A stretch of DNA of 64,000 nt from Thiotrichales bacterium. GTDB lineage: Bacteria; Pseudomonadota; Gammaproteobacteria; HK1. Each line of letters opens with the position of its first letter. Positions within the stretch are counted from its first letter, which is position 1. Of the stretch, positions 55,807 through 64,000 are shown piece by piece. Below the pieces are notes generated by a model. It searched no databases. It was not told where the DNA came from and was given only the letters and a program-made list of their open reading frames with translations. The translations under genes were made by a program, and so were the position numbers. The stretch covers positions 1 through 64,000 of the forward strand of contig JAPOSC010000040.1 in assembly GCA_026709935.1 (NCBI GenBank), written 5' to 3'.

Positions 55807-57027
55807 ATGCTGGTCTTTCCCGAAATCCAGATTTCCGGCGGCAAGGTGGTCACGCGAATCTCGCCCGCGGCCGAGAACATCGTCCATCCGATCACGCCGG
55901 ACGAGGCCGTCCGCAAATTCGAGGCGCAGGGCGCTGAACGGCTGCATCTCATCGACGTGGACGCCGCGCTTGGCCGGGAAACCACGAACCACGATCTCAT
56001 CGCCGGGCTCATCGCTTCGACGCAAATCCCGGTGCAGATCGCGGGCGGCATGCGCACGCTGCACCACATCGAGTCGTGGTTCGACGCGGGCGCGGCCCAC
56101 GTGGTGCTGGGCACACTTGCCATCACCAACCAGCAGTTGCTGGCCGAAGCCTGCGCCCGGTTTCCGGGCGCGATCCTCGCCAACGTCGCGACCAGAGACG
56201 GCTACGTGATGATCGATGGCTGGCGGACGCAGACCGCGTTCCGGCCGCAGGACATCGTCTACGACCTCCAGATGTCGGGGGTCGCGGGCATCATCCACTT
56301 CGACATTGATCGGTTGGAGGGGGATGCTTCGACCTCGCTCGCGCTGACGATGGAGATGAACCAGGACGTGGTCATCCCCGTGTACTCCAGCGGTACCGTG
56401 CACAGCATCGAGGACATGGCCCGGCTGCGCTACCTGCCGAACATCCACGGCGTCATCATCGGCGAGGCGCTGATCCACGAACGGTTCAGCCTGCAGGAAG
56501 CACTCCAGGTGGCGGCGCAGAGGGAGACCAGCCCTCAGCCGGAGGTAGAGACCGCGGTCGACGTGCGCGGCATCCAGCATCCGCGCAAGGTCTATCTCGC
56601 CTCCTACAGCCTCTCGCCGACGGTGCGATGGTGGAACCAGGATCTGCGCCAGGCCGTCACCGACGACAATCCCTACATCGAGATGGTGATCCCGCAGGAA
56701 GATCTGGATATCGATCCCGCCACGCTCACGCCGCGCGCGCTTCAGGCGGCGTACGAGAAGGTGGTGGACGATGCGGACGCGGTCGTGGTCGTGCTCGACG
56801 GCATCGATTACCAGGCATGGACCGGGTTCGAGTGCGGGTACGCCCGCGCGCGCGGCAAGTACCTGCTGGGCATCGCCACCGACGCCCCGAACGAGGCGCG
56901 CACGCCCTTCGAGGCGATGTGCGACGACGTCATCGTCATCGATCCGCAAGAAGATCGTCAGATCGTCTTCGCGTCGATCGCGAAGCAGATGAACGCGCAC
57001 CTGCTGGTGGACCGCGACGGGAGCTGA
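55807..57027 (+). CDS. HisA-like barrel fused to nucleoside deoxyribosyltransferase-like domain
   Basis: The 406-residue product has two parts. Residues 1-250 follow HisA: GGKVVTR, GAERLHLIDVDAALGR, PVQIAGGMRTLHHIESWFDAGAAHVVLGT, IHFDIDRLEG and GVIIGEALI. The residues that align with the two catalytic Asp of HisA appear to be Gln (FPEIQI) and Val (ILANVAT), so isomerase activity is unlikely. Residues 275-406 resemble nucleoside 2-deoxyribosyltransferases: KVYLASYSLSP, DADAVVVVLDGIDYQ and TGFECGYARARGKYLLGI, with the nucleophile Glu retained. It is within a TRAP operon. The fusion and its role are unknown to me. Confidence 0.75.
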   Translation: MLVFPEIQISGGKVVTRISPAAENIVHPITPDEAVRKFEAQGAERLHLIDVDAALGRETTNHDLIAGLIASTQIPVQIAGGMRTLHHIESWFDAGAAHVVLGTLAITNQQLLAEACARFPGAILANVATRDGYVMIDGWRTQTAFRPQDIVYDLQMSGVAGIIHFDIDRLEGDASTSLALTMEMNQDVVIPVYSSGTVHSIEDMARLRYLPNIHGVIIGEALIHERFSLQEALQVAAQRETSPQPEVETAVDVRGIQHPRKVYLASYSLSPTVRWWNQDLRQAVTDDNPYIEMVIPQEDLDIDPATLTPRALQAAYEKVVDDADAVVVVLDGIDYQAWTGFECGYARARGKYLLGIATDAPNEARTPFEAMCDDVIVIDPQEDRQIVFASIAKQMNAHLLVDRDGS

Positions 57028-57069
57028 GCCCTGGTGGGGCGGGAGCCCCGCCCCCGCCGCGAGACGGTC

Positions 57070-57741
57070 ATGGAACTGAACGAAGTCATGCGGACCACCT
57101 TTGCGGCCCGTCGGTTTACTGGCGAGCCGTTGTCGGATGGGGTGCTCCACGAGATTCTGGAACACGCCCGCTTTGCCCCGAGTGGCGGCAACCGCCAGGG
57201 TAACCGGGTCATCGTGGTCCGGGACCCCGACACTCGCACCGCGCTTGCGAAGCTCGCGCAGCCCGCCGCGAAGCGGTACGCGGCCCAGAAGGCGGCGGGG
57301 GAGAATCCATGGAACTCGATCATGCCGAGCGCGCTGCCCGCCTCGGTGTTCGAGCAGACTCCGCCGCCGCCCCTGCGGACGCACCCGTTCCGGACCGCGG
57401 ACGTGGTGCTGGTATTCGTGGTGGACCTGAAGGTAGTGGCCTCGACCGACCAGTACCTCGATCGGGTCGGGGTCATCAGCGGCGCTTCGATCTACCCGTT
57501 CGTGTGGAACGTCCTGCTCGGCGCCCGTCAGGCCGGATTCGGCGGCACCATCACCACCATCGCGGTGGCCCGGGAGCCGGAGGTGCAGGCCCTGCTCGGC
57601 ATTCCGGAGGAGTATGCAGTGGCGGCCCTCGTGCCCCTCGGTCGGCCGGTGGAGCAGCTCACGAAGCTGCGCCGACGTCGGGTGGAGGAGATCGCGACCC
57701 GCGAGCGCTTCGACGGCGAGCCGTTCGATGTCGAGGACTGA
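57070..57741 (+). CDS. Nitroreductase family FMN protein
   Basis: A 223-residue FMN-dependent reductase. The start MELNEVMRTTFAARRFTGEPL has the phosphate-binding arginine group, FAPSGGNRQGNRVIVVRD is the FMN loop, and the C-terminal half contains GASIYPFVWNVLLGARQAGFGGTITT, the dimer-interface FMN region. Members reduce nitro groups, quinones or iodotyrosine, or dehydrogenate. ATG 57070 is chosen over 57034. It lies 43 bases after the fusion gene and 4 bases before the ThDP gene, so an operon is likely. Confidence 0.87.
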   Translation: MELNEVMRTTFAARRFTGEPLSDGVLHEILEHARFAPSGGNRQGNRVIVVRDPDTRTALAKLAQPAAKRYAAQKAAGENPWNSIMPSALPASVFEQTPPPPLRTHPFRTADVVLVFVVDLKVVASTDQYLDRVGVISGASIYPFVWNVLLGARQAGFGGTITTIAVAREPEVQALLGIPEEYAVAALVPLGRPVEQLTKLRRRRVEEIATRERFDGEPFDVED

Positions 57742-57745
57742 TGCG

Positions 57746-59470
57746 ATGAACGGCGCCGAACTGCTCGTCGATACCCTGGTGCAAGCCGGGGTGCGGCGCA
57801 TCTTCAGTCTGTCCGGCAACCAGATCATGCCGGTCTACGATGCCTGCATCGATGCCCGCATCTCCATCGTGCATGTGCGGCACGAGAGCGCGGCGGTGCA
57901 CATGGCCGACGCCTGGGCGCAGATCACCGGCGAGATCGGCGTCGCGTTGGTGACGGCCGGGCCGGGGTTCGGCAACGCGCTCTCGGCGCTCTTCTCCGCC
58001 CGGCACTCGGAAAGCCCGGTTCTCCTGCTGAGTGGGGATTCCCCGGTGAGCGCCGACGGAAACGGCGCGTTCCAGGAGTTGGCGCAAGTCGATATCGCGC
58101 GCCCCCTCGTCAAGATCTCCCGGCGGCCCGGGCGTGTCGAGCGGCTCGGGCATGACACCGCCGCCACCATCGCCTGCGCGCGCTCGGGACGGCCGGGGCC
58201 CGCGCACGTGGCGTTGCCGTTCGACGTGCTCGGTTCAAAGGCCGACGATGCGTCCCGGATCGGGACGGCGGCCCTCGGTCGTCGCCCGCGGGCGCTCGCG
58301 CCGCCGAGGGCCGAGGCCATCGTTCACCGGGTCATGCGAGCGAAGCGCCCCGTCGTCCTCACCGGCCCGAGCATGAACCGGAGCCGGAACGGTGCTCGGG
58401 TGACGGCGCTCGAAACCGCTCTCGGGGCTCCGGTGGTCCCGATGGAGAGCCCGCGGGGGCTGCGCGATCCGGCGCTCGGCACGTTCTCCGACGCGCTCGC
58501 GGCCGCGGATCTGGTGGTACTGCTCGGCAAGGCGGTCGATTTCACGATGGGGTTCGCGCGGCCGCCGGCCATGAATGCTGGGGCCGAGCTGGTGGTTGTC
58601 GACCCCGATGAGGCCATGATCGATCGCGCCCGGCGACTCGCCGGCGATCGGGTCGCGATATCCGCGTGCGCGGACCCGGATCTGGCGGCGGACGCGATGG
58701 TCGCGGCGGCGTTCGGAGAGACGGCCGGGGCATCGGGAGCATCCAAGGAGGCCGGTGGGGTACTGGGAGCGTCCGCGGTATTGTCCGGGGAGACCGCAGG
58801 AATGCCGGGAGGGTCCGCCGCATCGCACCGTGCCTGGCGCGACGAGGTCGCTGGCGCCATCGGCAACCGCGCGGTGGTTGCCGATGCCGATGTCCGGTTC
58901 CATCCCCGCGCCGTCTGCACCGCGGTGCAGCGCGTTCTGGATGCGGCATCGGACCCCGTCCTCGTCTGCGACGGCGGCGAGTTCGGGCAGTGGTCGCAGG
59001 CGTTGTGCACTGCTCCCGTGCGCATCATCAACGGCCTGTCCGGAGCCATCGGCGGCGGGCTGTGCCATGCGCTTGCCGCGAAACTCGCGCGGCCCGAGGC
59101 GACCGTCGTCGCGATGATGGGAGACGGCACCGCCGGATTCCACTTCACCGAGCTCGACACTGCGGTGCGCGAAGAAGCGGCGTTCGTGACCGTCATCGGC
59201 AACGATTTCCGCTGGAACGCGGAGCATCAGATCCAGCTTCGCGAATACGGTCCCGATCGCCTCATCGGCTGCAATCTCGCGCCGAGCGCCCGCTACGACC
59301 TCGCCGCCGCCGGGTTGGGCGGTCATGGCGAGCACGTCACGGAGCCGGCCGACCTCGATGCGGCACTCGCCCGGGCGCTCGCGAGCGGTCGCCCCGCGTG
59401 CGTGAACGCGGAGATCGACGGTGTCGCAGCGCCCGCGTTCCGGGGGAAGGCCGCCCAGGGCAGTCATTGA
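57746..59470 (+). CDS. Thiamine diphosphate-dependent enzyme, acetolactate synthase-like
   Basis: The 574-residue protein has the three-domain layout of the POX/ALS family: an N-terminal PYR domain with the catalytic Glu in HVRHESAAVHMADAWAQ, a middle DHS-like domain (RPVVLTGPSMNRS onward) and a C-terminal PP domain with the ThDP/Mg motif MMGDGTAGFHFTELDTAVREE...NDF. An Ala/Gly-rich stretch at about residues 321-362 is unlike the family and may be a linker expansion. It could be a decarboxylase, lyase or carboligase. It is the last gene of the TRAP operon. Confidence 0.85.
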   Translation: MNGAELLVDTLVQAGVRRIFSLSGNQIMPVYDACIDARISIVHVRHESAAVHMADAWAQITGEIGVALVTAGPGFGNALSALFSARHSESPVLLLSGDSPVSADGNGAFQELAQVDIARPLVKISRRPGRVERLGHDTAATIACARSGRPGPAHVALPFDVLGSKADDASRIGTAALGRRPRALAPPRAEAIVHRVMRAKRPVVLTGPSMNRSRNGARVTALETALGAPVVPMESPRGLRDPALGTFSDALAAADLVVLLGKAVDFTMGFARPPAMNAGAELVVVDPDEAMIDRARRLAGDRVAISACADPDLAADAMVAAAFGETAGASGASKEAGGVLGASAVLSGETAGMPGGSAASHRAWRDEVAGAIGNRAVVADADVRFHPRAVCTAVQRVLDAASDPVLVCDGGEFGQWSQALCTAPVRIINGLSGAIGGGLCHALAAKLARPEATVVAMMGDGTAGFHFTELDTAVREEAAFVTVIGNDFRWNAEHQIQLREYGPDRLIGCNLAPSARYDLAAAGLGGHGEHVTEPADLDAALARALASGRPACVNAEIDGVAAPAFRGKAAQGSH

Positions 59471-59859
59471 GAACGCGATTCGCTCAGCGAGACACGCGGA
59501 CGCCGGGCAATGCGTGGCGAGTGGAAGGGCGGATGAGATACGGGCTCGCTCAGATTGTCAGGGCGATGCCCCGCCGCCGGCCTTCGTCCCTGACATCCTT
59601 TAAAAGCACGCCGCGCGATGTGCTCCAATCCAGGACGATTTCGGCTCCGCGTGCGGTTGCGGCAACATCCTTCTTCAGATCGCCGTCATGCGCAGACATA
59701 CCTCCCTGATCGACGCCGGATTCCTGAACAGAAAGCGCGGTTTGCGAGAACATCCACTTGCTACCGACGCCGTCGAGGACTGCGTCCAGATCCTCGGCGG
59801 GCATCCGGGATTTCGGCGCTGAAGGTGATCGAATTCGAGGCGACGGCCCGCCCGGGCGC
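59471..59859. other. 389-base region without a convincing gene
   Basis: Between the ThDP gene and the helicase remnant. A minus-strand frame at 59550-59804 could encode 84 residues (MPAEDLDAVLDGVG...), but it has no recognised family and its upstream part is antisense to the helicase remnant. No promoter, tRNA or clear terminator was found. Confidence 0.5.
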
Positions 59860-60058
59860 ATGAGCATACGACTGACGCCGTCAGGACGCCTGCGCTGGGA
59901 ATCCCCCGGGGAAGAAGCCGGGCCGCCAGGATCACCGGCCGAATCACCGGCCGGATCGCCAGCCGCATCGCCTCCCGAGTCACCTTCCCTGCAAGGCGCC
60001 TTCGAGGCCGACTGGCGCGAGGCCCTGTTCACTCTGGCGGTGGCGGCCCCGGCCCCAG
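59860..60058 (+). pseudogene. N-terminal remnant of SNF2 helicase, out of frame
   Basis: From ATG 59860 the frame reads MSIRLTPSGRLRWE, then a Pro/Ser/Ala/Glu-rich stretch, then FEADWREALFTLAVAAP, which resembles the N-terminus of bacterial SNF2-family helicases. It then goes into an unrelated reading, while the helicase continues in the +1 frame from about 60059. Together this suggests a deletion with loss of several hundred residues plus a frameshift. Confidence 0.5.
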
Positions 60059-61942
60059 GTGTCGGTGACCATCGGCGCCCGGGCGCCGTCGAGGCTCGGT
60101 CTCGGCGCGATGCTGGACTTCGACGTGAGCGTCGCTCTGGGCGATGCCCGTCTGTCGCCCGGAGAGATTGAATCGCTGCTCGACGGCGAGGGCGGGCTGG
60201 TGCTGCTCAAGGGCCAGTGGGTCGAAGTCGACCGCGAGAAGCTGCGCCAGGCCATCGAGCACTGGGACGCGCTGCAACGGCAGGCCGAAGACGGCGAGAT
60301 CTCGTTCGTCGAAGGGATGCGTCTGCTCGCCGGCGCATCGGCGGATCTCCGGCACGAGGAACAGGCGGACGACGAACGCCACTGGGTGCACGTGACGCCC
60401 GGTGACGCCATGCGCGAGATCCTCGCCGGCCTGCGCCAGCCGGACGCCCGGGACGCGGTGAAGATCGACGAAGCGCTGAAGGGCGCGCTACGGCCGTATC
60501 AGCACCAGGGACTGAGCTGGCTGCGCTTGCTGACGGGGCTGGGCCTCGGTGCCTGCCTCGCCGACGACATGGGTCTGGGGAAGACCATTCAGGTGCTGGC
60601 GTTGCTGCTGTGCGAGCGGCGCGGCGGCATCCGCCAGCCGGGATCGCCGTCTCTGCTGGTGGTTCCGGCGTCGTTGCTCGGGAACTGGCGCAGCGAAGCG
60701 GCGCGATTCGCACCCTCGCTGAAGCTGCGCTTCCTGCACCCGTCCGAGACCGATCGGCAGAGCCTGGCGGACATTGCGGCCGCGCCCGGGACGGAGCTCG
60801 CCGGCACCGATCTGGTCGTCACCACGTACGCCATGCTGGTGCGGCAGACCTGGCTGGTGGAGATGTCCTGGCGGCTTGTGATCCTGGACGAGGCTCAGGC
60901 CATCAAGAATCCGGCGACGCGGCAGAGTCGGGCGGTCAGAAAGCTCCCGGCCGATGCCCGCATCGCCCTGACCGGCACCCCGGTGGAGAATCGTCTGGCC
61001 GATCTGTGGTCGCTGTTCGACTTCCTCAATCCCGGACTGCTCGGATCGCGCAAAGTGTTCCAGTCCTTCGTCGACAGCCTGGAGGCGCGCGAGGAGAACC
61101 CCTATGCGCCCCTGCGGCGGCTTGTCGGCCCGTACATCCTGCGCCGGCTCAAGACCGACCGTGCGATTATCGACGACCTGCCGGAAAAGATGGAGACGGC
61201 CTGCTACTGCTCCCTGACCCGGGCCCAGGTCAAGCTCTACGGGCAGGTCGTGCGGACCATGCAGCGGGAGCTGGAGTCCGTCGTCGACCTCGCCCGGCGG
61301 GGCGTGGTGCTGCGCTCGCTCCTGCGCTTGAAGCAGGTGTGCAATCATCCCAGCCAGCTTCTCGGCGACGGCGAGTACACCCCCGCCGACAGCGGCAAGT
61401 TCCTTCGTCTCGCGGACATCTGCGAGGAGCTTGCCGAACGCCAGGAGAAGGTGCTGATCTTCACTCAGTTCCGCGAGATCATCGATCCGCTGGCGGAGCA
61501 CCTGACCGCGGTGTTCGGGCGGTCCGGGCTGGTGCTGCACGGTACGACCGGTGTCCGGCAGCGCCGCGTCCTGGTCGATCGATTTCAAAGTGACGACGGA
61601 CCGCCGTTCTTCATCCTGTCGCTGAGGGCGGGCGGCACCGGTCTGAATCTGATCGCCGCATCACATGTCATCCACTTCGACCGCTGGTGGAATCCGGCGG
61701 TCGAGAATCAGGCCACCGACCGCGCCTTTCGCATCGGCCAGCGCCGCAACGTGCTGGTGCACAAGTTCATGACCACGGGCACGGTCGAAGAGCGTATCGC
61801 CGTGATGATCGCCGAGAAACAGAAGCTGGCCGACGATATCCTTGCCGGCGACGGCGAAGTCAATCTCACGGAGCTGTCCGACGAGGCACTGATGGATCTT
61901 GTCCGTCTCGACGTGACCCGTGCGGCGCTGATGAGGACCTGA
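60059..61942 (+). CDS. SNF2 family DNA helicase, N-terminally truncated
   Basis: The 627-residue frame starts with GTG. It has a partial SNF2-associated N-terminal region (LGLGAMLDFDVSVALGD, GLVLLKGQWVEVDREKL), then a complete ATPase core: Walker A DDMGLGKTIQVLALLL, DEAQ box LDEAQAIKN, LTGTPVENRL, and the second RecA lobe with RAGGTGLNLIAASHVIHFDRWWNPAVENQATDRAFRIGQ. Full-length relatives have about 900-1100 residues; upstream sequence carries only a short out-of-frame piece. It is followed within 5 bases by the SWIM gene, the usual partner. Confidence 0.85.
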   Translation: MSVTIGARAPSRLGLGAMLDFDVSVALGDARLSPGEIESLLDGEGGLVLLKGQWVEVDREKLRQAIEHWDALQRQAEDGEISFVEGMRLLAGASADLRHEEQADDERHWVHVTPGDAMREILAGLRQPDARDAVKIDEALKGALRPYQHQGLSWLRLLTGLGLGACLADDMGLGKTIQVLALLLCERRGGIRQPGSPSLLVVPASLLGNWRSEAARFAPSLKLRFLHPSETDRQSLADIAAAPGTELAGTDLVVTTYAMLVRQTWLVEMSWRLVILDEAQAIKNPATRQSRAVRKLPADARIALTGTPVENRLADLWSLFDFLNPGLLGSRKVFQSFVDSLEAREENPYAPLRRLVGPYILRRLKTDRAIIDDLPEKMETACYCSLTRAQVKLYGQVVRTMQRELESVVDLARRGVVLRSLLRLKQVCNHPSQLLGDGEYTPADSGKFLRLADICEELAERQEKVLIFTQFREIIDPLAEHLTAVFGRSGLVLHGTTGVRQRRVLVDRFQSDDGPPFFILSLRAGGTGLNLIAASHVIHFDRWWNPAVENQATDRAFRIGQRRNVLVHKFMTTGTVEERIAVMIAEKQKLADDILAGDGEVNLTELSDEALMDLVRLDVTRAALMRT

Positions 61943-61947
61943 TCACG

Positions 61948-62710
61948 ATGGAGTGGAGGCCGTATGTTCCGGTGGCCGCGCGCCGCGCGAGGGCCCGCCG
62001 GGAGATGAACAGGCTCCGCAAAAAGAGCAAGGACATCCAGCCCATCGAGATCGCGGGGCACGCCATCGCCCGGAGCTTCTGGGGCAAGCGCTGGTGCGAG
62101 CACCTGGAATCGTTCTCCGACTACGCCAACCGGCTGCCGCGCGGCCGCGCCTACGTGCGCAACGGCTCCGTCTGCCACCTCGCAATCCAGCCGGGCCGCA
62201 TCGACGCCATCGTCAGCGGATCGGAGCTCTATGACGTCACCATCCGAATCGACGAGTTGGAGGCGGCGGTCTGGAAATCCATCAGGGCCCGATGCTCCGG
62301 GGAGATCGGTTCGATGCTCGAGTTGCTCCAGGGCAAGCTGTCCCGAGAGGTGATGGCCGTCGTGACCGACCGTACGCGCGGCCTGTTTCCCGGACCGGGC
62401 GAGATCCGGTTCGATTGCACCTGTCCCGACTGGGCGTCGATGTGCAAGCACGTTGCCTCGGTGCTCTACGGCGTGGGCCGCCGGTTCGACGATCGCCCCG
62501 AATCGCTCTTTCTCCTGCGCGGCGTCGATACCGCGGAGCTGATTGCCACCGAAATGGTCCTGCCGGATGACATGGCCGCGGACGATACCCTGGCCGATGA
62601 TGCGCTCGCCGGCATCTTCGGTATCGACCTCGATGTCGATTCAGACCATCAACCCCCCCGAACATCGGCTTTCGTCGTTCCCGGAATACTTCATCGACGG
62701 ACTCGACTGA
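61948..62710 (+). CDS. SWIM zinc-finger protein, probable frameshift near 3' end
   Basis: The product MEWRPYVPVAARRARARREM... has the SWIM zinc-binding motif FDCTCPDWASMCKHV (CxC...CxH) near residue 155, and SFWGKRWCEHLESFSDYANRLPRGRAYVRNG at the start, typical of the helicase-linked SWIM family. As given, the frame runs on to 63705 antisense to hisC. Removing one C from the C7 run at 62653-62659 gives an ending HRLSSFPEYFIDGLD with stop at 62708-62710, just before hisC. So a natural or sequencing frameshift is likely; the coordinates use the corrected end. Confidence 0.75.
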
Positions 62711-62763
62711 CGCGATCGGCCCGGAGCCTCGACGCATCGAGCGCCGCCTCGCGGGCAAGCCGT

Positions 62764-63894
62764 TTAGGAACCGGGGGCGTCCGGAGCCAAAGCGCCGAAG
62801 AGATCGCGCAACGCGCCGATCAGTGCATCGGTATGCTCCGGGCGGCCCACCGAGATGCGGATGCAGCCCTCGAGGCCGGGCTTGTCGTAGTGCCGAACGA
62901 GGATCCCGTTGTGCTCCAGGGCGAGCTTCAGGCCCCGGGCGTCCCGCCCGAGGATTCGGCACAGGATGAAGTTGCCCTGCGAGGCCGGGACCGCTTGGAT
63001 GCCCGGGAGCGCATCGAGCAGTCCGTACAGTCGCGTCCGCTCCGCCTTGATCTTCCGGACCACGGCCTCGATCCGACGGGCGCTGCGCAGGCTCGCGAGC
63101 CCGGCGACGCTGGCCGCGACGTTCACGTTGTAAGGTTGCTTGAACTTGAGCAGCGCCTGCATCAACCACGGCGGGAACACCCCGTACCCCAACCTGAGTC
63201 CCGCGATTCCCGCCGCCTTGCTGAATGTGCGCAGCACCACCAGGTTGTCGTGGTCGAGCACCCGGGCGGCGCGGCTCGGGGGGTCGGCGAACTCGACATA
63301 CGCCTCGTCGAGCACCACCACCGCCGGCAGTGCAAGCACCCGCTCCAGCGCGCGGTCGGTGAGCCAGTGGCCGGAGGGGTTGTTGGGGGAGGTGAGGAAG
63401 ACGAGCTTCGCCCGGTGGGCCTCGACCGCCGCTTCGACCGCCTTGATGTCCACGGAGAAGTCGTCGCGGCGCGGGACATCGACGACCTTCGCGCCCGCGA
63501 GCTTTGCGTCGAAGCTGTACATCCCGAACGTCGGCGGGGTGTTGATCGCCGCATCCCCGGGCGCGAGAAACAGCCGGCAGAGGTAGTCGAGCAGCTCGTC
63601 GGCACCGTGCCCCGCCACGATATGGGAAGCGGGAACGCCGATGAACGCCCCGAGCGCCTCGCACAGCGCGGACTGCCGGGGGTCGGGGTAGATGTGGAAG
63701 TGTGAATACCGCGCGAGCGCCTCGGTCACCGCCGGAAGCGGGCCATAGGGGTTCTCGTTCGCGTCGAGCTTCACGATGCGCTCGGCGGGGATGCCGAGCC
63801 GGGCGCTCAACACCTCGAACGGTTCGATCGGCGCGTACTCCTCCAGCTCCGCGAGGTGCGGGTTGAGCAGCCGGCCAAGGCGTGGCGAATCCAT
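62764..63894 (-). CDS. hisC: Histidinol-phosphate aminotransferase
   Basis: HisC is a PLP enzyme of histidine synthesis. Typical motifs are [15 protein letters not shown] at the start, [33 protein letters not shown] and the PLP-Lys loop [17 protein letters not shown]. Start ATG 63894 ([10 protein letters not shown]) is preferred, giving 376 residues; ATG 63924 would add 10. No other his genes are in the window, other than the HisA-like fusion, which lacks HisA catalytic residues. Confidence 0.94.
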   Translation of the reverse strand: MDSPRLGRLLNPHLAELEEYAPIEPFEVLSARLGIPAERIVKLDANENPYGPLPAVTEALARYSHFHIYPDPRQSALCEALGAFIGVPASHIVAGHGADELLDYLCRLFLAPGDAAINTPPTFGMYSFDAKLAGAKVVDVPRRDDFSVDIKAVEAAVEAHRAKLVFLTSPNNPSGHWLTDRALERVLALPAVVVLDEAYVEFADPPSRAARVLDHDNLVVLRTFSKAAGIAGLRLGYGVFPPWLMQALLKFKQPYNVNVAASVAGLASLRSARRIEAVVRKIKAERTRLYGLLDALPGIQAVPASQGNFILCRILGRDARGLKLALEHNGILVRHYDKPGLEGCIRISVGRPEHTDALIGALRDLFGALAPDAPGS

Positions 63895-63956
63895 CGGCGG
63901 TCGGAAAGTCGGGCATCGGTGCAAGTCTTCACGCCGGACTGTACACGGTCCACGCC

Positions 63957-64000
63957 ACCTCGTTCCCGCCGGAGCGGGAATGTGTTGGAGCGCTGTTCGC
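63957..64000. repeat. Possible third partial copy of the 122-bp repeat end
   Basis: The palindromic segment TTCCCGCCGGAGCGGGAA (63963-63980) and the bases after it resemble the left end of the liv repeats. The window ends before the right end would appear, so this is tentative. Confidence 0.4.

Noticed and set aside
55807-56560. Genuine histidine-pathway HisA
   Set aside because: The positions of both catalytic Asp appear changed and the gene lies in a TRAP operon without other his genes.
59550-59804. 84-residue minus-strand hypothetical gene
   Set aside because: No recognised motif, and no clear ribosome site; kept only as a note in the gap description.
62711-63705. Long C-terminal extension of the SWIM protein
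   Set aside because: The extension is antisense to hisC and has no family features; a one-base frameshift in the C7 run explains it better.
62282-63916. Minus-strand 544-codon frame overlapping hisC
   Set aside because: It is a different frame of the same strand as hisC with arginine/glycine-rich composition; hisC motifs are all in the other frame.

Overview
The window is about 64 kb of GC-rich DNA around a bacterial chromosome origin. Gene order points to a gammaproteobacterium: mnmE-yidC-rnpA-rpmH read away from dnaA-dnaN-recF-gyrB, and further blocks are rsmD-coaD-ferredoxin-mutM, ftsY-ftsE-ftsX-rpoH and gltB-gltD near aroB-aroK. The species cannot be named from the sequence. No rRNA, tRNA, CRISPR array, insertion sequence or prophage was seen.

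Layout. 1-3989 (minus): lipid A/LPS core operon (LpxL-type acyltransferase, Kdo-kinase-like protein, GT25 glycosyltransferase, glycosidase-like protein cut by the window edge). 4207-14272: origin region, with an AT-rich putative oriC between dnaA and dnaN. 14341-16184: comF and bioC. 16268-24171: caa3-type cytochrome c oxidase and its assembly factors (DUF2244, coxB, coxA, a 43-residue protein, ctaG, coxC, DUF2909, surf1, a thioredoxin-fold-like membrane protein, ctaB); ctaA and sco are not present. 24246-32501: rpoH, ftsXEY, rsmD, coaD, ferredoxin, mutM, DUF368/PopT, hemE. 32994-41974: glutamate synthase, dgt, aroB, aroK. 42000-43020: an AT-richer island with a DUF2442 protein and a PD-(D/E)XK nuclease-like protein.

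43077-59470 is an accessory transport and catabolism region. It starts with a branched-chain amino acid type ABC transporter (livGFHMK), whose gene junctions carry two copies of a 122-bp element with terminal inverted repeats. Next come a glyoxalase/bicupin fusion, kynureninase and a 3-hydroxyisobutyrate-dehydrogenase-like enzyme. Last is a TRAP transporter (dctPQM) followed closely by a HisA-like/nucleoside deoxyribosyltransferase-like fusion, a nitroreductase and a ThDP enzyme. This TRAP-linked gene set is the best candidate for an undescribed pathway; it has the look of uptake and breakdown of an N-glycosylated or nitrogen-containing organic compound, but the substrate cannot be read from the sequence.

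59860-62710 holds an SNF2 helicase and SWIM zinc-finger pair, both apparently damaged: the helicase lacks its central region and its N-terminus is out of frame, and the SWIM gene has a probable frameshift in a run of seven C. hisC closes the window on the minus strand, with a possible third partial repeat copy at the very end.
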